From NCBI GenBank assembly GCA_964524295.1, contig CAZGCW010000153.1, forward strand, positions 1-9,505: 9,505 nucleotides of DNA, written 5' to 3'. A program made the position numbers and the translations under genes. Positions 1-5,243 of this stretch are shown here, piece after piece. The stretch is from UBA9926 sp964524295. GTDB lineage: Bacteria > Pseudomonadota > Gammaproteobacteria > Pseudomonadales > Azotimanducaceae. The notes under the pieces were generated by a model. That model saw only the letters and a program-made list of their open reading frames with translations, was not told the origin of the DNA and ran no database searches. How positions within the stretch are numbered: position 1 is the first letter of the stretch; each line of letters starts with the position of its first letter.

Positions 1-772
1 ATTTAAGGGGATTTTTTACTGGGAGTATGGTCACCGCGTGCTGGGTCGCTTCATTGGCCTGATATTTTTTGTTCCCTTTGTGTTTTTCTGGTTGACTCGA
101 AGCGTCGAGAGGAAGTATTTACCTCGCTTGGTCGGTGCTCTAGTTTTAGGGGGATCCCAGGGGTTGATGGGCTGGTACATGGTAAAAAGCGGGTTGGTTG
201 ATGTTCCCAGGGTCAGTCACTATCGGTTAGCGGCCCATCTTTCCCTGGCTATGTTGATACTGTGCTATCTTTTCTGGCTGATTCTTGATCTGAGTTCAAC
301 AGGTAGGGAAAAGATTGCACCGCTGTTGAAAAATTTGATCACAGGTTTTGTCATTCTTCTTAGCTTACAGATCATCTACGGTGCTTTTACAGCCGGACTG
401 CGTGCCGGCCTTGGATTTAATACCTATCCTTTAATGGGACAGCAATTGCTGGCCGACGCAGCAACAACCATTACGCCCTTTTGGGTCAATTTCTTTGAAA
501 ACGGAGCCATGGTTCAGTTTATTCATCGATGGTTAGGGTTTATGGTGCTTCTGAGTATTAGCGCGGTCTTTTTTGTTGCCTTGTCTCAGACCCGGTCACA
601 CCGTGTGAACCAGGCAGTAGCATGGGTTCTTGGCTTGGTTGTAATGCAGTTTTTGCTAGGGGTTCTCACCCTAATCAATTATGTTCCTCTTTATCTGGCG
701 CTGGCCCATCAGGTGTTTGCCTGCCTGGTGTTACTGGGTGCGGTTTATCTGCTTTATATCGTCAGAGATTAA
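1..772 (+). CDS. ctaA: Heme A synthase, COX15/CtaA family (5' end outside window)
   Basis: Heme A synthase is an integral membrane enzyme that oxidises the C8 methyl group of heme O to a formyl group, giving heme A for aa3-type cytochrome c oxidases. The open frame runs from base 2 with no start, so the N-terminus lies outside the window; 256 residues are visible, against roughly 340-360 for full-length proteobacterial members. The first visible residues contain WEYGHRVLGR, the conserved family motif with a heme-ligand-region histidine. Further on are GLGFNTYPLMG, VQFIHRWLGF (second conserved histidine) and ALAHQVFACL (third). Several hydrophobic segments alternate with these motifs, as expected for a polytopic protein. 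The motif set is that of the COX15-like (type 2) class. The gene ends 17 bases before the NAD+ synthetase gene on the same strand, so the two may be co-transcribed. Identification is by recognised motifs and is confident; only the start is unknown. Confidence 0.93.
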   Translation, partial: FKGIFYWEYGHRVLGRFIGLIFFVPFVFFWLTRSVERKYLPRLVGALVLGGSQGLMGWYMVKSGLVDVPRVSHYRLAAHLSLAMLILCYLFWLILDLSSTGREKIAPLLKNLITGFVILLSLQIIYGAFTAGLRAGLGFNTYPLMGQQLLADAATTITPFWVNFFENGAMVQFIHRWLGFMVLLSISAVFFVALSQTRSHRVNQAVAWVLGLVVMQFLLGVLTLINYVPLYLALAHQVFACLVLLGAVYLLYIVRD

Positions 773-779
773 ATGATAC

Positions 780-792
780 AGGATCGTTAATG
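780..792 (+). promoter_or_regulatory. RBS and start site of nadE
   Basis: AGGA at 780-783 lies 6 bases before the ATG at 790, which settles the start against the longer frame beginning at 622. A second ATG at 774, directly after the heme A synthase stop, opens a 5-codon frame (ATG ATA CAG GAT CGT TAA) whose stop overlaps the nadE start as TAATG. This could aid translational coupling, but the tiny frame may equally be chance. Confidence 0.6.
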
Positions 793-2568
793 CGAGTATG
801 TCTCGGACAGATTAATACGACACCGGGCGATTTCTCAGGAAATGTCGAACGAATAAAACAGGGCATATTGCAAGCCAGGGAAGCAGTTTGTGATGCCATT
901 ATTTTTCCTGAGTTATCAATACCGGGTTATCTCAGCCAGGATTTAATTTATAGCAGTGGTTATGTCGATAGTAACCTCGCGGCGCTGCAAGAATTGGTTT
1001 CATTTTCAAAGCGTATTGATGCACCTCAACTGCATATTCTGGTTGGTTACATTCAAGCTAATAAAGCGTCCGGGAAACCCTACTTTAATTCAGCCGCAGT
1101 TATTAGAAATGGCCAACTGTTGACGAGCTATAACAAGATGCTGCTGCCTTTTTATGATGTTTTTGATGAGCTTCGATATTTTCAACCCGGTGATACGACG
1201 ACAACATTTGAGATTGGCAATCGTATGGTGGGCATCGCAATATGTGAGGATGTGTGGAATGACAAGGGTCAGGATGACTATACCTATGATAAGAATCCAT
1301 TGGAGATTTATAGGCAGCAAGGTGTCGACCTTATATTTGCCCTGAATAGTTCACCCTATATTCATGACAAATGTCAGCATCGCCTGGAGGCGATCGCCTC
1401 AACCGCCCAAAACATGACGGTCGTGTATGTCAATCAATGGGGTGGGCAGGATGAGTTGGTTTTTGATGGACAGAGCTTCGTGATGCAAGCGGGAGAGTTA
1501 CTTTTTGTTTCCAGTCAGTTACATCAGGATGAATTTGCGGTCGTTGAGATCGCCTCTCGTTCGGGTGAGGGAAGCGCTAGAGAAACCAGCACGGCTATTG
1601 AAAATCGCACTTCTGGTGTATTCAGGCAAAAACAATCCTTAACGCTCTACGATATGTTAAAGCTCGGACTCAGGGATTATGTGTTGAAGTCGGGTTTCTC
1701 CCAGTTGGTTTTTGCCAGTAGTGGCGGCGTAGACAGCGCTTTGGTGGGTCAATTGGCGTGTGATGCAATTGGTGCCGAAAAGGTCCATGGTATTCGTATG
1801 CCCTCTATATTTAGTTCTGAGCATGCCCGTACAGATGCAGTCCAGTTGCATCAACAGTTAGGGTGTTGGGATTATGAAGTGCCCATTGAGCATCAAGCGG
1901 TCATTGACAGGTTAAATAACCAATTCCAACGGCATGAAGACAGTGAGAACCTGGTTAGTCAGATTGTTTTGGCACAGCGTTACAATGAGATCGCTGATCA
2001 AAATATGCAGGCCAGACTGCGGGATTTGTATGTGATGCATTTTTCCAATGCGTATGGCGCTATGCCGCTGTCCACAGGGAATAAGACAGAGTCAGCCTGT
2101 GGATACTATACCCATTTTGATATGAATTTTAGTTTTGCGCCGATCAAGGATCTTTACAAGCGGGAAGTTTTTGCCCTGGCAAGGGTGAGCGATCGAATTC
2201 CAAGTAATATCTGGGAAAAGCCACCCAGTGCTGAATTGGCGGAGGGGCAAATGGATGAGCAATCGCTGTTGCCTTATGCGGTGCTTGATCCTCTGGTGCA
2301 GGCATATATCGAGGATTATGTGAATCGGTTCTCTGCGTTTCGTGACTGGGTGCTAGAGGCGATCAAATGCCAGCAGTCGATTTCTTCAGAACCGGATTAT
2401 CTGCTGAGTTGGCTAGAAGAAGATGCGGCACCAGCGGCCTATCAGCGAATGGTCAGTCTGATTGGCCGAATGGAGTACAAGCGCAGGCAGACCTGTCCAG
2501 GAACAAAAGTATCGAAGGTTGCTTTCGGAATTGGCCGACGTATCCCGATTGTCGAGAAGTGGTCGTGA
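790..2568 (+). CDS. nadE: Glutamine-dependent NAD+ synthetase
   Basis: Catalyses the last step of NAD+ synthesis: deamido-NAD, ATP and glutamine give NAD+, AMP, PPi and glutamate. The protein is 592 aa in two domains. The N-terminal nitrilase-type glutaminase (about 1-270) shows the Glu-Lys-Cys triad: Glu41 in FPELSIPGY, Lys116 in YNKMLLP and Cys152 in AICEDVW. The C-terminal ATP-pyrophosphatase synthetase domain has the P-loop SSGGVDSA (310-317), GNKTE (430-434), FAPIKDLYK near 450, PPSAEL and a C-terminal YKRRQ...PG element. The frame stays open upstream to 622, but that part overlaps the heme A synthase gene and looks nothing like a glutaminase. The ATG at 790 begins the domain properly and has AGGA at 780-783, 6 bases upstream. 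The loop after GNKTE reads GYYTHFDMN, where many relatives have a Y-G-D-M type sequence. The gene converges on the hsp20 gene 77 bases away and has no T-run terminator of its own strand. Confidence 0.95.
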   Translation: MRVCLGQINTTPGDFSGNVERIKQGILQAREAVCDAIIFPELSIPGYLSQDLIYSSGYVDSNLAALQELVSFSKRIDAPQLHILVGYIQANKASGKPYFNSAAVIRNGQLLTSYNKMLLPFYDVFDELRYFQPGDTTTTFEIGNRMVGIAICEDVWNDKGQDDYTYDKNPLEIYRQQGVDLIFALNSSPYIHDKCQHRLEAIASTAQNMTVVYVNQWGGQDELVFDGQSFVMQAGELLFVSSQLHQDEFAVVEIASRSGEGSARETSTAIENRTSGVFRQKQSLTLYDMLKLGLRDYVLKSGFSQLVFASSGGVDSALVGQLACDAIGAEKVHGIRMPSIFSSEHARTDAVQLHQQLGCWDYEVPIEHQAVIDRLNNQFQRHEDSENLVSQIVLAQRYNEIADQNMQARLRDLYVMHFSNAYGAMPLSTGNKTESACGYYTHFDMNFSFAPIKDLYKREVFALARVSDRIPSNIWEKPPSAELAEGQMDEQSLLPYAVLDPLVQAYIEDYVNRFSAFRDWVLEAIKCQQSISSEPDYLLSWLEEDAAPAAYQRMVSLIGRMEYKRRQTCPGTKVSKVAFGIGRRIPIVEKWS

Positions 2569-2602
2569 TTCAACCTGTTTCAAAACGTGCAGGGTGTCGG
2601 TG

Positions 2603-2631
2603 AAAAAAAGCGGCGGTGTTAACACCGCCGC
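2603..2631 (-). terminator. Rho-independent terminator of hsp20
   Basis: Bases 2610-2631 form a perfect 22-bp palindrome of two 11-base arms, very G+C-rich at the ends (GCGGCGG). On the minus strand it is followed directly by seven T (2603-2609). It starts 14 bases past the hsp20 stop codon, so it fits the end of that transcript. On the plus strand the stem has no T-run after it, so it would be at most a weak terminator or 3' stabiliser for nadE. Confidence 0.88.
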
Positions 2632-2645
2632 GGGTAAGCCAATAA

Positions 2646-3155
2646 TCAACGTTGCTTTACTTTGATCATTTTGGGTGGGGTCGGTGTTTTTCTGGAGATT
2701 TGTAGTTCCAGAATCCCATTTTTTGCTGATGCTTTGATGTCGGAAGCTTCTGCATCTTCGGGAAGTTCAAAGTCACGAGCGTAAAGGTACGGCTGAATCT
2801 CTGATCTTACCTGACTCTGGCCTTCCAGGAGTGTGTACTCGGGTCGTTCAACCGATACGGAAAGGGTAGATCGATCCAATGTGATCGATACGGTGTCCGG
2901 GTCGATACCCGCGAGTTCCAGTCTGAGCAGGTAACACTTTTCCGATTCGATCAAGTCGACTTTCGGCTTCAAAGATTTTAACGCTAGCGTGGTCTGCGAG
3001 GTGGGCGCTTTTACTAATTCGCCGGGCAGTTTTTCCAGGCTTGGTAAAGCGTCACCCAATCTGAGCAGGTCGGATAGCAATGAACCCGGTTCAAAGTCGG
3101 TTCGTCGTTGCCGGACAGGGACAAAAGAGAACGGGTAAAAGTGTGAATAAGTCAT
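2646..3155 (-). CDS. Small heat shock protein, Hsp20/alpha-crystallin family
   Basis: An ATP-independent holdase chaperone that binds unfolding proteins and forms oligomers in the cytoplasm. The 169-aa product has a short N-terminal arm rich in aromatic residues and Pro (1-64). An alpha-crystallin domain follows at about 65-155, with the hallmark A-x-K-N-G-I-L-E-L stretch (144-151). A short tail contains IKV (164-166), a plausible I-x-I/V motif for inter-dimer contacts. The frame is open up to 3299, but the extra residues do not resemble the family. Two closely spaced ATGs follow a GGAG (3164-3167): the one at 3161 is only 2 bases away, whereas the one at 3155 is 8 bases away, so I chose 3155. 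The gene stands alone between convergent nadE and divergent pfp. A CTTGAA element upstream (3223-3228) fits heat shock control. The family call is firm; the exact start is less so. Confidence 0.9.
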   Translation of the reverse strand: MTYSHFYPFSFVPVRQRRTDFEPGSLLSDLLRLGDALPSLEKLPGELVKAPTSQTTLALKSLKPKVDLIESEKCYLLRLELAGIDPDTVSITLDRSTLSVSVERPEYTLLEGQSQVRSEIQPYLYARDFELPEDAEASDIKASAKNGILELQISRKTPTPPKMIKVKQR

Positions 3156-3200
3156 AGTCATGTCTCCAAGTTTTAAGTTGTAATTTTGCCAATACTCCCT

Positions 3201-3228
3201 ATGTAACCCCTGTTTTCTGGTATTCAAG
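3201..3228 (-). promoter_or_regulatory. Candidate heat-shock (sigma-32-like) promoter of hsp20
   Basis: On the minus strand CTTGAA (3223-3228) matches the -35 core of sigma-32 promoters. TTACAT follows after 16 bases (3201-3206) as a possible -10. The -10 does not show the C-rich CCCCAT form, so the match is partial. A transcript from here would have a leader of roughly 40 bases before the ATG at 3155. The location before a chaperone gene supports the reading. Confidence 0.35.
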
Positions 3229-3272
3229 ACCCGAAGTGAATAAGACAAGATATTCTGATCGTCTATTATCGG

Positions 3273-3278
3273 TATAAT
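3273..3278 (+). promoter_or_regulatory. Candidate -10 element of the pfp promoter
   Basis: A perfect TATAAT lies 63 bases before the pfp start codon. At the expected distance upstream (about 3249-3256) there is only A+T-rich sequence, with no good TTGACA-like -35. If used, the promoter is either activator-dependent or relies on its strong -10. Transcription would start near 3285, placing two inverted repeats in the leader. Confidence 0.4.
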
Positions 3279-3294
3279 TAGGGATTTTTCTGGG

Positions 3295-3333
3295 ATCAAT
3301 CAGTATGGATTGATTCGAGCTAATCCATATTAG
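3295..3333 (+). repeat. Two inverted repeats in the pfp leader
   Basis: ATCAATC (3295-3301) and GATTGAT (3308-3314) form a perfect 7-bp inverted repeat around a 6-base centre. Six bases further on, CTAAT (3320-3324) and ATTAG (3329-3333) form a 5-bp repeat around CCAT, and its right arm runs into the AGGA ribosome binding site (3332-3335). They could be operator sites or small leader hairpins. Both are short and A+T-rich, so chance is possible. Confidence 0.4.
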
Positions 3334-3341
3334 GATCCGCT

Positions 3342-4610
3342 ATGCACGCTAAACAGAATATTTTCTACGCCCAGTCCGGTGGTGTCACAGCAGTCATTAA
3401 TGCGTCTGCCTGTGGTGTGATTGAAACGGCGCATCAATCAGCACGGTTAGGTCGGGTTTATGCGGGTAAGAATGGCATTTTAGGGGCGCTCGAAGAGGAA
3501 TTAATCGATACTTCAAAAGAATCTCCGGCCACCATTCGCGCGTTAAAGTATACGCCTGGCGGTGCGTTTGGGTCCTGCCGATACAAATTGCCTTCCATCG
3601 ACGGCAATATACTGGAATACCGGCGGATACTGGAGGTTTTTAAGGCGCATGATATAGGCTATTTTTTTTATAATGGTGGTGGTGATTCACAGGATACCGC
3701 CCATAAAGTGGCTTTGTTTAGTCGCCAGCAAGGCTATCCAGTTACCTGTATTGGGATACCGAAAACAATCGATAACGATTTACCCTATACAGATACCTGC
3801 CCGGGCTTTGGTTCGGTCGCTAAGTACGTTGCGATTTCTACTAGAGAAGCCGCCCTGGATGTTGCCTCCATGGCAGCATCTTCAACTAAAGTCTTCGTAT
3901 TGGAAGTCATGGGCAGGCATGCGGGCTGGATAGCGGCGGCGTCTGCTCTGGCTCGCACAAAGCGATCTGCTCCGCCGCATATGATACTGTTTCCAGAAGT
4001 GCCATTGGATCCTGCCAAATTCAGTCAGCAAGTTGAGCGCAGCGTTAAGTGTCACGGGTATTGCGTAATCGTCGCCTCGGAAGGCGTTCAATACCAGGAT
4101 GGCGGATTTGTTGCCGAGGCGTCGGTAAAAGATGCGTTTGGGCATAGTCAGTTAGGCGGAGTCGCGCCGAAATTAGTAGACATGATCACTCAAAGCCTGG
4201 GTTACAAATGCCATTGGGCCGTATCGGACTATCTTCAGAGGGCAGCCCGACATATCGCATCGGCAACCGATGTGAGTCAGGCCTACGCTGTTGGTCAGGC
4301 TGCCGTTGAATTGGCCCTGGCGGGGAAAAATGAGGTAATGGCCACGATTAAGCGGGAAAGTACGGACCCCTATACTTGGACAGTTGGCTCGGTTCCGCTT
4401 AGTAAAGTGGCTAATGTTGAGAAAAAGATGCCAAGAAGCTTTATTTCAAGAGACGGTTGGGGCATTACAAAAGCCTGCAGATCCTACCTCCTGCCTTTAA
4501 TTCAAGGCGAAGATTATCCTGCCTATAGCGACGGTCTGCCCCAGTATGCCGAGTTAACTAATCAATTAGTGGCAAAAAAACTCGAGGCCTTTGCATCTTC
4601 TCGCCGCTAG
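3342..4610 (+). CDS. pfp: Pyrophosphate-dependent 6-phosphofructokinase
   Basis: Phosphorylates fructose 6-phosphate to fructose 1,6-bisphosphate with PPi instead of ATP; the reaction is reversible, so the cytoplasmic enzyme can serve glycolysis or gluconeogenesis. The 422-aa product shows the SGG nucleotide/PPi loop at 12-14, GGGDSQD at 112-118, PKTIDND at 140-146 and MGRHAGW at 190-196 (fructose-6-phosphate contact). Two positions set donor choice in this family. ATP enzymes have GGDGS and PGTIDND; here an Asp (D115) takes the place of the ATP-permissive Gly, and Lys141 replaces the second Gly, both features of PPi users. Asp144 is the expected catalytic base. The sequence GGGDS is a variant of the usual GGDDS or GGNDS. 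The start has AGGA (3332-3335) 6 bases upstream. The stop overlaps that of the convergent CMD-family gene. The membrane pyrophosphatase two genes on is the other PPi enzyme here. Confidence 0.93.
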   Translation: MHAKQNIFYAQSGGVTAVINASACGVIETAHQSARLGRVYAGKNGILGALEEELIDTSKESPATIRALKYTPGGAFGSCRYKLPSIDGNILEYRRILEVFKAHDIGYFFYNGGGDSQDTAHKVALFSRQQGYPVTCIGIPKTIDNDLPYTDTCPGFGSVAKYVAISTREAALDVASMAASSTKVFVLEVMGRHAGWIAAASALARTKRSAPPHMILFPEVPLDPAKFSQQVERSVKCHGYCVIVASEGVQYQDGGFVAEASVKDAFGHSQLGGVAPKLVDMITQSLGYKCHWAVSDYLQRAARHIASATDVSQAYAVGQAAVELALAGKNEVMATIKRESTDPYTWTVGSVPLSKVANVEKKMPRSFISRDGWGITKACRSYLLPLIQGEDYPAYSDGLPQYAELTNQLVAKKLEAFASSRR

Positions 4611-5173
4611 CGCTGCGTAAAGGGATATTCAAATCCGTCCGGCAAGGGTATTTTGAACGCATTTAACGTCATTGATACGGTTGTATAGAAACCGCTCAGG
4701 CCGAGTAGTTCAGAGAGGCCCTGTCGGCCGAAGTACGCGCAGGCGCCATGGTAGGTGTCTTCACTGAGTTCATGATGTTGATTTATCTCATTGGCAATTG
4801 CGTAGGCGATCGCTTCGCCTTGATCTTCAAATTCCGGTTTGGTGCCCGACTTAACTGCGCTGATGGTTGATTCGGATACACCGGCTTTTCTTGCCATGGG
4901 TTCATGGGCGAACCATTCAAACTGGGCCTGCCAGAACTGGCCGGTTACGAGGATAACAAGTTCGATGTAGCGTCTATCGACCGAGGTTCGAAAGCGAAAA
5001 AAATCGCCCATACCAACGAGACGCCTGGCCATTTCTTCGGATTCAAGCCACGGGTCGAAGGGGCCACCCAAGGTTCCCTCGCCGCGCAGTGATCTGGATG
5101 TTGCAATTGATTTGAACAGTTCCTGACGACCTTCGCTGAGGTCATCGTAATGTGTGGGTTGATAGCGACTCAT
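4607..5173 (-). CDS. Carboxymuconolactone decarboxylase (CMD)/AhpD-fold family protein
   Basis: A 188-aa, probably soluble all-helical protein of the CMD family. The core at about 66-110 (YIELVILVTGQFWQAQFEWFAHE) carries Glu71, Gln84, Glu86, Trp87 and His90. This pattern is typical of CMD-type members without the AhpD redox CxxC: the cysteine positions are filled by Trp81 and Gln84 or neighbours, and the only cysteine is Cys145. A peroxidase role like that of AhpD is therefore unlikely; the true substrate is unknown. CMD proper decarboxylates gamma-carboxymuconolactone in aromatic catabolism, but no other gene of that pathway is in view. The start is well supported by AAGGAG ending 5 bases before the ATG at 5173. 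The gene lies downstream of hppA on the same strand, but a strong terminator sits between them. Its stop shares CTAG with the pfp stop. Confidence 0.85.
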   Translation of the reverse strand: MSRYQPTHYDDLSEGRQELFKSIATSRSLRGEGTLGGPFDPWLESEEMARRLVGMGDFFRFRTSVDRRYIELVILVTGQFWQAQFEWFAHEPMARKAGVSESTISAVKSGTKPEFEDQGEAIAYAIANEINQHHELSEDTYHGACAYFGRQGLSELLGLSGFYTTVSMTLNAFKIPLPDGFEYPFTQR

Positions 5174-5194
5174 GCGGTCTCCTTTAGATGGGCG

Positions 5195-5223
5195 AAAAAA
5201 AAGCGGGCAAAGGCCCGCTTTTT
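5195..5223 (-). terminator. Strong bidirectional Rho-independent terminator after hppA
   Basis: Stem GCGGGC (5203-5208) pairs with GCCCGC (5213-5218) around an AAAG loop. It is flanked by eight A (5195-5202) and five T (5219-5223) that extend the pairing. On the minus strand this gives a stem followed by eight T, 20 bases past the hppA stop. On the plus strand five T follow the stem, so it could also stop pfp read-through after it has crossed the CMD-family gene in antisense. Confidence 0.92.
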
Positions 5224-5243
5224 AATGGAACATGGTTTACACC

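Noticed and set aside
622..789. N-terminal extension of the NAD+ synthetase frame by 56 residues
   Set aside because: It overlaps the heme A synthase gene, has no glutaminase-like sequence, and a good ribosome binding site precedes the ATG at 790.
1387..1400. 14-bp palindrome GAGGCGATCGCCTC inside nadE
   Set aside because: It lies in a well-conserved coding region and is explained by the codons used; a shorter GCGATCGC occurs elsewhere, but there is no sign of a site with a role.
3153..3240. RNA thermometer in the hsp20 leader
   Set aside because: I looked for pairing of the GGAG region with upstream bases and found only a 5-bp match to a segment that lies at the predicted -35 and would not be transcribed.
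3156..3299. N-terminal extension of the Hsp20 frame by 48 residues
   Set aside because: It would cover the whole upstream regulatory region, does not resemble the family, and GGAG at 3164-3167 points to the ATG at 3155.
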